Positions 24,732 through 34,443 of a DNA stretch of 64,000 nucleotides are shown one piece after another. How positions within the stretch are numbered: position 1 is the stretch's first letter; each line of letters opens with the position of its first letter. Source of the DNA: Camellia lanceoleosa (Eukaryota; Streptophyta; Magnoliopsida; Ericales; Theaceae); contig CM045758.1 in NCBI GenBank assembly GCA_025200525.1, forward strand, positions 170,390,101 to 170,454,100, read 5' to 3'. A program made the translations under genes and the position numbers. The notes below the pieces were generated by a model. It saw only the letters and a list, made by a program, of their open reading frames with translations. It made no database searches and had not been told where the DNA came from.

Positions 24732-25333
24732 AATGGTATCAGAGTAATGGTTTATATATATATATATATATATTATTGGAACATAAGACACATGCACATT
24801 TAAGAAGTGAGATAGCGGGTAATTAGTACCTAAATATTATATTTAGTTCGTCGATTTAATTATATTATAATTTTCTATGATTATATATATATATATATTT
24901 AAAAAAAATTTTGTGCATAATTTGTGAAAGATATTAGATATAATTTACGAATAAAAAAGAAACAAAAGATGTCAAGCACCCACCAAAAATTATAATATAA
25001 TTAAATACATATAATTTTTAATTTAGTATTCAAAAAAAAAATTTTATTTCAATTTTTTAAAAGTTGGTTCAAATTATAAAGATGCTAATTTTGAAACTAT
25101 TTCTCATCAATGAAAAGTTTATCTCAAAATTTTTAATTCTTGCATATAATTCTGTCATTGTGTTCTCATTTTTATTTATTTTTATCGTGAATAAAACGAG
25201 TAAAATTTTTTTAAAGTCACCCATTATTTCTTATTTTGGCCCAAACTAATTTTTAACAAGTAAACAGTGTGCGCAGTGGCTAGTTTGTACATATAACAAA
25301 CTTCGAGGACGAAATTTTCAAAAGAGAGAAGAT
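24732..25333 (+). other. Internal region of the non-coding retrotransposon
   Basis: It holds the primer-binding site at its left end, (TA)n runs and a purine tract at its right end. The 61-codon frame at 25064-25249 is AT-rich and hydrophobic by composition and does not resemble gag. Confidence 0.8.
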
Positions 25334-26555
25334 TGTAACAACTCAGATTTTTAATTATTCTGTAGAATTTATACTAATATTATTTAATCTCAGTTCAGAA
25401 AATATATACTTTATTATATATTATTATGTGTAAGTTTATAAAATAATATAATTATTAAAAAATTTAGGGACCAAAATACAAATAAATAATTAAGTTAAGT
25501 TTGGATATGTTTGAATTAATGGAGATTAATAAGAAAGTGACACGTGGCAGTTGTCTTGGGGCTCACGAATTGAATTTGTATAAATGGGGGAGAAGTTGAC
25601 TCAATAAGAAGGAAAGAAAAGAAAAGAAAAGAAGATCAGGAAAGAAAGAAGAGAGGAAAAAGAAAGAGAGGAAAGAGAGGAAAAATTTGTGAAAGTTAAG
25701 AAGATCTTTGATAGTGGAAAAAAATAATAAGGTATTAAAGTTAAGGTGAGTTATATTATACCTTGAGTTACCAAAAAATATTTTATTTATGTTTTGACTT
25801 ACCAAAATCTATTTTATATAATTTATGTTTTATTAATATATTAATAAAAGTTATGTTTTATAAAAGTTTCAATTACGTAGTTTTATTTCTGAACTCTATT
25901 TATTTAAAAGTGAAACTCATGGATATGTTTATTTTATTTTTAAAGAATATTTGGTTATGACCTTATATGAAAATATGTTTTGTGAGTATCACCACGGGAG
26001 TCCCATGCCTTGGGGGACTTAAATAACCATTGGCTAGTGTTTGACCACTTTGTAGTTCGGTGTTTGTCGTGGATCCATTGACCAGTGTAGTGCTTGGCAC
26101 TTAGTGATGTACCGTGATTATGGTTGTATAGTGATTTCCGTATTACATGTTAAATGATCTGAAATATACGTCAAATGATTTCCGTATTATGTATGTTATG
26201 TATCAAGCTCTTTTTAGCCCAACTAATTATCCATGGTGAATTTTATGCCTTATACTCTTAGTATAATATTTCTCACTTTGCCATGAGCTTATAGTGTTTT
26301 ACCACTTTCAGGTGACATGTCGAGACCAGCGTGTGGGGTAGACACAAAGCACTTTTATTATATTTGTAAATATCGGCCTTTTTGATCAATATATTTTGTA
26401 ATAAAAATAGAAACTTTAATGATTATTTTAGTACTCTTATTTAAATATTTCTTCCGCTTGCGTTTATTAATTTGTTTAAAGATTTGGCCGGAGGTAATCT
26501 CGGTTACTGGCCATTACGATGTTTAACCCTTGGGTACGGGGAGCGGGTCGTGACA
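25334..26555 (+). repeat. 3' LTR of the non-coding retrotransposon
   Basis: Direct repeat of 23522-24731, beginning TGTAACAACTCAG and ending GGGTCGTGACA, directly followed by the CTATT duplication. Confidence 0.92.
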
Positions 26556-26565
26556 CTATTTATGG

Positions 26566-26949
26566 GTAAATTACATTACTAGTCCATATACTTTGGTTAT
26601 TGTGTCATTTTAGTTTCTGTAATTTTAATTAGATAGATTTTGATCTTGAATTTTTTATTTTGTCTCAAAATTAGTCAAATTAATTTTAATTGTTGACATT
26701 TTCTTATGACAAATGCGTACATGAATAACCTGTGTCATACTAAGAGCAAAATTATAAAGTTGATTAATTCAATGACTTAGCCTCAATCAATATGGTAAAA
26801 ATTTATATCGAAAATCCTAACGTCGTTATCAGTTGAACTAAATTGACCCAAAATTTAAAATTAATAATCAAAATTGAGTCAATTAAAATTGTAATAATTA
26901 AAATGATACCAACGACAAAATGTAGAGATTATCAATGCAATTTTACTTA
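26566..26949. mobile_element. Foldback MITE, member 1
   Basis: Long imperfect inverted repeats: the left arm begins GGGTAAATTACATTACTAG and the right arm ends as the complement of AAGTAAAATTGCATTGATAA. Words GTGTCATTTTAGT and AAAATGATACC pair. The same family is at 40528-41306. Exact ends are uncertain. Confidence 0.6.
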
Positions 26950-27154
26950 ATTTGGCTCTTTGACATTAATAAAGGCATTCCTGATGCCCTTGTTTGACCA
27001 ATTACCAATTACTTGCTTGGTTCAAGTATAGTTTCTACCCTGTTTGGTGAATTCTACCAATCCATCTCCTCATATTGCACTTTCTGTCAAGTTTTTCTCA
27101 ATCATTTTCGTCTCTTAACGAGTCTATAGTGTTTGTTAAGATTTAGTTGCATTT

Positions 27155-27195
<41 letters not shown>

Positions 27196-27528
27196 AATTT
27201 AGTGGCATTATTTTTATTTGAATTACTTTAACTTATGGACAATCATAAAGTAGAGACATTCAAAATTTGTAAGTAATTGGGTTAATTCGTGGAACAACGA
27301 TTAGGGTTATGATTTTTTATTTTTATTTTTTTTTCCCTCACTTTTGGCTGTGTTTGAAGTAAAGATTTGAAAGAGAACTTGTGAAGGGAAACCAAAAAGA
27401 AAGAAAAAGATGGAAAAAAAAAAAAAAAAGTAACTTATATTTCATTAATTTTGTCCGGATTTTTTTCTTCCTTTTCTCTACAATTTCTGAATGTGAGTCT
27501 TTTCCTCTTCCATTTCCTTCTTGTGTAA
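26950..27528. other. Intergenic DNA with (ATC)n microsatellite
   Basis: An (ATC)n run of about 14 units lies at 27153-27195. The end of this stretch (from about 27480) is the left half of a duplicated flank also seen at 17140-17210. No gene. Confidence 0.6.
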
Positions 27529-27884
27529 GAGCATCTCCAGTGGTAGTAGACATTTTATCTATCTAAATATTACTATAAAGTATATATTTTATTTTTCCTA
27601 TCAACTGTTTTATGTTTTTACTCCAACCATACTCTTTATTTTAGCTATTTATCCAAATACTATTAATTTTATAGAATGCCACGTCAACAACAAAGATGAA
27701 GGGAAATGATCTTAATGATTGAATACATTTTACCTAGTGTTGAAGGCTAGTTATATGTAGCTAGTGAATATGAGTTGAGCCAAAATATCTAATCATATGC
27801 CTAGTACATTGGAATTGAAAAAAATGAATCACACTAGACATTTTAACTAACAAGTATTATATGACTAGTGCATTGGAGATGCTT
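27529..27884. mobile_element. MITE with GAGCATCTCC termini; empty site visible at 17.2 kb
   Basis: Starts GAGCATCTCCAGTGGTAG and ends with the complement of AAGCATCTCCAATGCAC. The duplicated flank at about 17190-17240 reads TTATGTAATTGTTAG without the element, so the insertion came after that duplication. Confidence 0.75.
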
Positions 27885-28291
27885 TTGTTAGTCTTTTCCT
27901 TTTTGTATTTGTTTAGAAGTCTTTCTCAATTTATTGTTGGGTTCATGCATAATTGTCACAGTATATTTTGTTGAACTTTCTTAAATAATTTGTCGAAGTC
28001 TCATTAAGTTTAATAATATTTAAAAATTAATTTTTACCCAATAATTGAGAAATAAAAAAAAATTACAATTGAGTGTAATTTTTTTAAAATAATTTCAGAT
28101 AAGTGATAAATTTTATAGATATTAATAATTAAAATAATAAATTTTTCTATCAATATATAATTGTTTTATGAAAAAACTGCTAAATTGTAATTCTCCCAAT
28201 AAAAGTAAAAAGACATTCGAGGTTTCAAGCTTTCTCAAGTTCATCACAACAGTGTGAAGCAACCACTAATAAAGAAAACAACAATGATGGA
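27885..28291. other. Intergenic DNA, duplicated flank
   Basis: Continues the duplicated flank (TTGTATTTGTTTAGAAGTCTTTCTC). 28200-28290 resembles 19770-19830 and 40395-40470. No gene. Confidence 0.5.
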
Positions 28292-29002
28292 TGTACGGGA
28301 AAGAAATACACATTCTCGTATAATCCTGTTGATCAAGTCTGCGCTCCTTCGTACGACGTCGCTTTATCACCTGAAAACACAAACGTGAGCTAGCCGGCGG
28401 GTGTGTGCCGAAAACCTCTCCGATGCCTAAGTCAGTAAGCTTGACAAATAGACAAAAGCTCTGTGTGTTCAGAAAACAAAGTTGTGTTACCTCTCCATAG
28501 GTGATGTTGGTGAGCTTTTATAGGTTTCGTGTGGCACAATCCTAGTAGGACTCTTACTCTTCCATGTAGAGTCCTCCTAGGATTCATACTCTTGAAGGAT
28601 AATGCTTATCCTTCAACACCCCCCTCACTGCTTAAACCAAGTGAGATGGTTTTATCACGGCCGAACTACAATACGACCGAAATAACCCTGCCATACTATA
28701 CAGGCAGGTAAGACCGATCTAACTACTAGTTCGGCTCTTCCCTTCCTTGCTTCTATCCCAGCTGCGAATGCTTAGACCGAGCTATCCATAGAAATGTCAA
28801 GCCGAACTAACTTAAACAGTCCTGAAGAAGGTTCTCTCATACTCCGGTTAGAGGAGATGACTGGGCTACCCCCATGCCCATCTGACAACCGAACTAACCG
28901 TAGTACTCCTTTTGACCGGTGTATCCACTGTCTTTCGTATTTGGTCCTATCTCGGCCCAACACCTAGCTCGGCCCAATTTATATATATAAATTACCCTCT
29001 CA
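28292..29002 (-). repeat. 3' LTR of the Tat element
   Basis: On the + strand it runs from TGTACGGGAAAGAAATACAC to AATTACCCTCTCA. It carries an 18-bp stretch near 28900 that the other LTR lacks. ACCGAACTA/CCGAGCTA motifs are frequent in it. Confidence 0.95.
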
Positions 29003-29014
29003 AGTGCCCCTTAA
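29003..29014 (-). other. Polypurine tract of the Tat element
   Basis: On the minus strand, TTAAGGGGCACT directly precedes the LTR start TGAGAGGG, the expected place of plus-strand priming. Confidence 0.6.
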
Positions 29015-29199
29015 TTCCATCTGCATAGCATGATAGGGATTATCTGTCCATCAGCCGAGCTAGAGTCCCTAAGCCTTTCCAGCCGAGCTACAACCTTTTA
29101 GCTTATCCAGCCGAGCTAAACTTAAGCTGAGCCGTTCTTATCCGGTCACAATGTCTTTTCAATCACCAAAACTGAATCGCTTCCTATTCCGTATACACA

Positions 29200-29444
29200 T
29201 GGCATGCTTCCATTGGCTGAAGGCAACTGTCAACGCCCCCTTCGTAATTCGCAATTTTTTAACAGTCCCGTCTTTTTTGCCCTTTTTACACAAAACAACC
29301 CTCATTTTCTTGAATCATCCTCATACTGCTCATCTTCTTCTCTTTCTCTTCAAGCTTCCATTTGCTTTTCAACCCTGCAATCGTGAAGCTCGTGAATCTT
29401 TCCAGTGCCTCTTACAAAATCCAGCTCCTTCCTCTTCTTCTGGT
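29200..29444 (+). promoter_or_regulatory. Putative promoter and 5' UTR of the plus-strand accessory gene
   Basis: A CCAAT-type box in reverse (ATTGG at 29212-29216) is followed by CT-rich leader-like sequence and a strong splice donor TCTG|GTAAGT at 29443. The 123-codon frame across it (29151-29522) is not protein-like. I infer a 5' UTR exon spliced to the coding exon near 30197; the acceptor is not certain. Confidence 0.4.
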
Positions 29445-30196
29445 AAGTTCAAAACATTTGTTCTACCTCTGTTTTTGTATTTTTCTACTCTTCAATCTAT
29501 AGTTTTTTGTGTCTGTTTCTGAAAAACACCCTTTCGCTTCCATTGGTGTTTCTCCTGAAAAAACTCAGCCATAGAACACTCATACACACATAATATCCTG
29601 TATAACACTGGCTTTGATCCATAATCATGAAGCAACCGAACTAGGATATTGTTTGCGTTTAAGTGCGAATATAGCTAGATCATAACCGAGCTAGAACTCA
29701 TAACTATATTAGTAATTTTAGTAAGTCACCATCTTCTGATTGACTTTAGCCGAGATAAAAATACACCGAACTAAGTCTAAACTTAGTATAATGGAAACCT
29801 TAGCCTTCGACCGAGCTAGGTCTTTGGGGCTAAGCCAACTTTCTTAGTGTCTAAATCGAACTCAGAAAGCTGCCCCTAGAGGCTTAACCGAAGCAACAAA
29901 CCCCATAGCTCAAACCGAGATAACAACCCTCTTGCTCAAACCGAGCTCTCAAACCCTCCGCTAGACCGTGCTACCAGGCATATTGTTAGAACCGAGATAA
30001 AACTTGTGGCATCCCCTAGCCGAAGTAGGACTTCTTTATCTTTGTTTTGTTTTTGTAGCACGGTCAACGATCTGTGCTTAACACCTTGTTTTCCACTTTG
30101 CAGACTTAGGTTGCCAGGCACTCCACTGCGCGCTTAACCGAGCTACTGAGCACAGTTTTTTCAACCAAAGTAATTTATTCATAATTTATAAAATAA

Positions 30197-32311
30197 ATGG
30201 GGAAGTATAGGTTTTTGGTAGAAACCCCAGGAGGCCTTGCCGAATTCTGAAAGGATTATAAGATACCTGACGACGTGCACCTTACCCTAGCCAAACCAAA
30301 TACCATACCTTGGGGAAACCCCGGTTTTGTACCTTTTACCCTTTTGTCCATAATAGAAACCGGGCTAAGATTCCCAGTCCAACCATTGATTTGTGAATTC
30401 CTCAGACACCAGAATATGCCCAACCCAACTATCCACTAATTCATACCGCATAATAATGGAAATAACCGAGCTAAACCGCCAAACCGGTCTCAACCTCGGT
30501 CTAGCCGAAATATTTCACCAATATTCCTTAGGATCAAAAGAAGACGGGTGGGTCTACTATTTAAGAATCCGCCGTCACCGAGAGAAGATAATAAAAGATA
30601 CACCGGATAAAGACCTAAACGACGACGATTTTTTCTGGGTATCTGGGAACTTTGAAGACCATCAAGCCCAGATTCCTAGCCGAAATATAAACTGGAACAA
30701 AGGAATACCTGGTATAATACTTCGGTTTCCCATGCACTCTTCTTTTTTACTTCGGTTTCCAATTTTAAGCTGAACTAATAGTCGTCTTTTTCATGCAGAT
30801 CCAGCCCACATTCATTCATTGTATAGCCACCCTAACTTAGGCGTACTTCGCGCCGCACTACGTGTTGAAGAAAGGAGTTGGGCCAAGCTGTTAAGTTTCG
30901 AGCCGACCTACCGATACACCGGTCACCAAAAAGCAAGAGTGACCGACTTTTTTCTGGAAGACGCTCCTGAGCCAGATCCCTCCTTGCTCCAAATCAACCT
31001 AGTGCCTCTCACCGCCGAACAAGAGATGGCCAAAAGGAGCAGATTGAAGGCCTTGCTTATCGCAACCAACCCAACCGATGTACCACAAACCGGCCAGACC
31101 ACTGAGACCGTGGTGGCCCTTCCATCCCAACAGCCGTCGTTATCTCGCCCAAGCAAACGTGCCCGGACTAGCCAAACCAAGCAACGACTTGTGGATAAGA
31201 ACGTTCTGCCACCAAGCTCTCCTCCAAGCCCCCAACGAAGCCCTCAACCGGAGAACTCCGACCGAGCTGGCTCTTTAAAGTGGGTTCCCAGTCTCACCTT
31301 TAACAACCGAGATATACTGGCCTCAGATTCGGTTGTCGCTGAGAAGGACCACTCGATGGCTTTCAATCTAGCTAAGAGTGTGTGCCTTCCAAAAGACATG
31401 AAGCACCACTACAAACAACTAAATACCGAGCTGAAGTCCATCCGGTCTTCAACTAAGTCAATGATCCTGGTAAATAGCTCTCTTCTTCCTTCGTAATTTT
31501 TCCAACTTTCAGTCCGGCAAAAGAAAAAGTTACTACTCCTTTGCAGGCCATCCAGAAAAACAATGTTACACACAGGAGGGTGATGGAGCTGAGGAGAAAC
31601 ACAAGGAAGGCCATGGCAGAGGCCGAAGCTAAATCGGTCGAGCTAGAGGAGGCAAGAAAACAAATTGTCGAACTATGCTCCGAAAACGGTCGATTGACGG
31701 AACTGGCTAATTCGGCCGAAGCCGAAAAGCAGAAGATTGCCATTGAGGCAAAAGACAAATACCTGCGCCTGCTGGCAAAAGTTGAAAAGAAAAAAGATGC
31801 CGAGATAGCCGAACTGAAGGCGGGCATGAAGAAAGCCGAAAAGCGAGGCTTCAAGAAGGCAGAGGACGCCTACACCCTCCAATGTGATGCCGCCAAGGAT
31901 CTGTTCTTCAAATGCGGCTGGAGGAGTGTTGTGGAGCAGCTCGGTTGTACACCCAACACCGAGGTCTACAATGCTCCACAATATTCTATTCTGACTTCTT
32001 TGGAGCAGTACGCTGCCGATCTTCAGAGGCAGTTGCTTGAAGGGCCTAATGATGACGATGAAGATGATGATGAGGATACGCCAACTGATACTCCGACCGT
32101 TAATCAGCAACCCAACGATCAAACAGTTCGGTTGGAGCCGGTAGTTGAAGGCTTAACTGATGAGCTACTAACCGACAACATTCAACCGATTGATACCGAG
32201 GTTCATGGTGAAACCGAGCTCCCACCTCAAACCGAACTTCCTTCTGAAACCAGACTTCGGCCAAATGCTAATGTAGAATTTGATGCCGAAATTGACGAAC
32301 TCTTCAGCTGA
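30197..32311 (+). pseudogene. Plus-strand accessory gene of the Tat element (putative gypsy-type transposon protein family), three exons, broken
   Basis: Coding exons are about 30197-30711, 30799-31469 and 31547-32311, with GT-AG introns and consistent phases across both. Exon 1 begins MGKYRFLVETPGGLAEF and then meets an in-frame TGA (30248-30250); a frame change follows near 30411, after which the frame is open to the end (TGA at 32309). Exon 1 ends with a DDDFFWVSGNFE block reminiscent of the Pfam family called putative gypsy type transposon. Exon 2 is Ser/Pro-rich with basic patches (PSKRARTSQTKQR). Exon 3 is a long Lys/Glu/Ala coiled coil, then an acidic DDDEDDDED run and a tail rich in TEL repeats. 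It lies antisense and convergent to gag-pol. Its function is unknown; a structural or regulatory role is inference. Confidence 0.75.
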
Positions 32312-32497
32312 TTATTTTTTTTGCTTTCTTCTTTTCCTTTGTTTTTGAACTTGTAATCGGACTGCGGCCCCTCAGTTGTATTTGCTTTTCACTTTAATGA
32401 ATAAAAAAAATCTTCTGAGCCAACTCTTATTCCGGTTTTGTTTTGTATGTTTGCACTTGTAATGAATTTTCTATGAACTCATTTGCTCAACTTGGAT

Positions 32498-32683
32498 CTC
32501 GGTTTGAATGCTTGCTTTCTAACTGCTTTTTGAAATATTTCTGGGCCGATGTACCGTACTCCGGTTTTAGCTATCTAGCTTACTAAAGAGCTCAGTTTGA
32601 ATGCGTGCTTTCTAACTGCTTTTTGAAATATTTCTGGGCCGATATACCGTACTCTGGTTTTAGCTATCTAGCTTACTAGCCAA
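32498..32683. repeat. 93-bp tandem duplication
   Basis: Two copies (32498-32590 and 32591-32683) starting CTCGGTTTGAATGC / CTCAGTTTGAATGC and ending TATCTAGCTTACTA. They lie just past the 3' end of the plus-strand accessory gene. Confidence 0.9.
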
Positions 32684-33170
32684 CCACTCTTTAGCCGATG
32701 TCCTTACTTCGGCTAAAGAGTATCCAAAGTTGGTTTGATCCAGCCAACCATTCTTCAGCCACCCTTACTTCGGCTGAAGAGTACAAAGAGTTGGTTTAAT
32801 CCAGCCAACCACTCTTCAGCCATAAACTTACTTCGGCTGAAGAGTACAAAGAGTTGGTTTAATCCAGCCAACCACTCTTCAGCCATAAACTTACTTTGGC
32901 TGAAAAGTAACAAGAGTTGGTTTCATCTAGCCAACCCCTAAGTTGGTTTTTCCAGCCAACTTAGAATATAGCGTTTGGTTATTCTGACCAAACGTCCTGC
33001 AGCCTGGATCCTTATCCTGGGCTTAGGAGGGGTATTGGTTTAATCCAGCCAACCTCTAAGTTGGTTTTTCCAGCCAACTTAGAATATAGTGTTTGGTTAT
33101 TCCGACCAAACGTCCGGCAGTCTGGAAACTTATCCTAGGCTTAGGAAGGGTTAATAGTTGGTTATTCCGA
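32684..33170. repeat. Hairpin-bearing tandem repeats between convergent genes
   Basis: About four units of ~64 bp (to about 32937), each with CTCTTCAGCC facing GGCTGAAGAG, then two units of 118 bp (from 32940 and 33058) with TTGGTTTTTCCAGCCAA and GTTTGGTTATTCTGACCAAAC inverted repeats. The array fills the gap between the end of the accessory gene and the end of integrase. Confidence 0.85.
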
Positions 33171-33294
33171 CCAACTATGTTTACAATGCTCCTAACTAAA
33201 GTTACTGTCTACTGAAAACAATTATACTTGAAAAAGAATCGACTTGTTTTATTGAGAAAGTAAAAATTACACACACTTAAAAAAGAAAACAAAA

Positions 33295-34425
33295 CTAGAA
33301 ATAAAACAACTTGAGATTGGCAGTGTTCCACGGCCTGGGAACTGCTTTGTCGTCCTTATCTTCCAAGTGGTATACCCCTTTGCCTGCTAATCCAACCACC
33401 TTGTAAGGTCCTTCCCAATTAGGCCCCAACTTGCCATCTTTTGGAGCCAAGGTATTTCCCATCACTTTGCGCAGCACCCAATCTCCGATCTTGAATTGCC
33501 TTGGATGCACTGTTTTGTTATACTTTTTGGACAACTCTTGTTGGTAGGAGGCGATGTGGACCAATGCTCTGTCTCTTCTTTCTTCCGCAAGGTCAAGCTC
33601 CAATTCTATGGCTTCGCCATTTAAGTCTGGGTCAAAGTTTTCGCTTCGAATTGTGAGGAGGCCAACTTTTAATGGGATGACTGCTTCCATGCCATAAGCT
33701 AAGGAGAATGATGTTTCTCCTGTTGATCGTCGAGGCGTGGTACGGTAAGCCCATAAAACATGAGGGAGCTCTTCTGCCCACTTGCCTTTCGCTCTTTCTA
33801 ACCTTTTCTTTAATCCATCCAAGACTACCTTGTTTGATGCCTCTGCCTGACCATTTGCTTAGGGATATGCCAGTGTGGAATTGTAGAACTCTATCTTGTA
33901 TTCTTCACAGAAGTCTCTGAAAATTCTGCCGTCGAACTGAGTGCCGTTGTTTGAGATTAATGCCTTTGGTATGCTAAATCGAGTGGTGATATTCTGCCAG
34001 ACAAACTTCTTCACATCTTTTTTCTTGATTGACGCCAAGGCTTCTGCTTCCACCCACTTTGTGAAGTAGTCGGTTGCGGTGAGAAAGAACTTCCTGTTGC
34101 CTGGTGCTGTTGGAAGTGGGCCTACTATGTCCAATCCCCACATTGCGAAGGGCCATGGGCTAGTTAGAGGTAGAAGTTCTCTGGCAGGTTGGTGTATTTG
34201 ATGTGCGAATTTTTGGCATTTTTCGCACTTTTTGACATATTTCTCAGAATCTGCTTGCATGTATGGCCACCAATATCCTTGTGAGATTGCTCTGTATGCT
34301 AGTGATCTTCCTCCTTGATGGCTGCCGCATACACCCTCATGTATTTCGAACAGGAATGCTTGCACTTTGCTGGGATGAACGCACTTTAAGTAAGGTCCTG
34401 AGAACGACTTTTTGTATAATGCCAA
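33295..34425 (-). pseudogene. Tat integrase, broken
   Basis: One frame on the minus strand with an in-frame stop at about 33858-33860. It has the N-terminal zinc finger (H and H in EIHEG...GSHQGG, then CEKCQKF), the core with the first acidic residue in GLDIVGPLP, and a C-terminal part ending DKDDKAVPRPWNTANLKLF. The motif normally holding the second catalytic Asp reads ISNNGTQFD, with Asn in its place. Catalytic loss plus the stop make it inactive. Confidence 0.9.
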
Positions 34426-34443
34426 GGATGGAGAGAGCCAAAA

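Larger units (their letters stand above)
23522..26555 (+). mobile_element. Non-coding LTR retrotransposon (LARD/TRIM-like), TSD CTATT
   Basis: Two long direct repeats flank a 602-bp internal region. CTATT lies directly outside each end (23517-23521 and 26556-26560). The LTRs begin TGTAAC and end TGACA. Just inside the left LTR is TGGTATCAGAG (24734-24744), the usual primer-binding site for initiator tRNA-Met; just before the right LTR is a purine run AAAGAGAGAAGAT (25321-25333). No gag or pol frame exists, so mobility would need proteins in trans. The LTR end resembles that of the gag-only element at 54.5 kb, suggesting the chromovirus branch of gypsy elements. Confidence 0.93.

Noticed and set aside
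29151..29522. 123-codon open frame after the Tat LTR
   Set aside because: CT-rich leader-like sequence with a splice donor inside; better explained as the 5' UTR of the accessory gene.
31453..32122. Minus-strand frames of 133 and 149 codons
   Set aside because: Antisense shadows of exon 3 of the Tat accessory gene.
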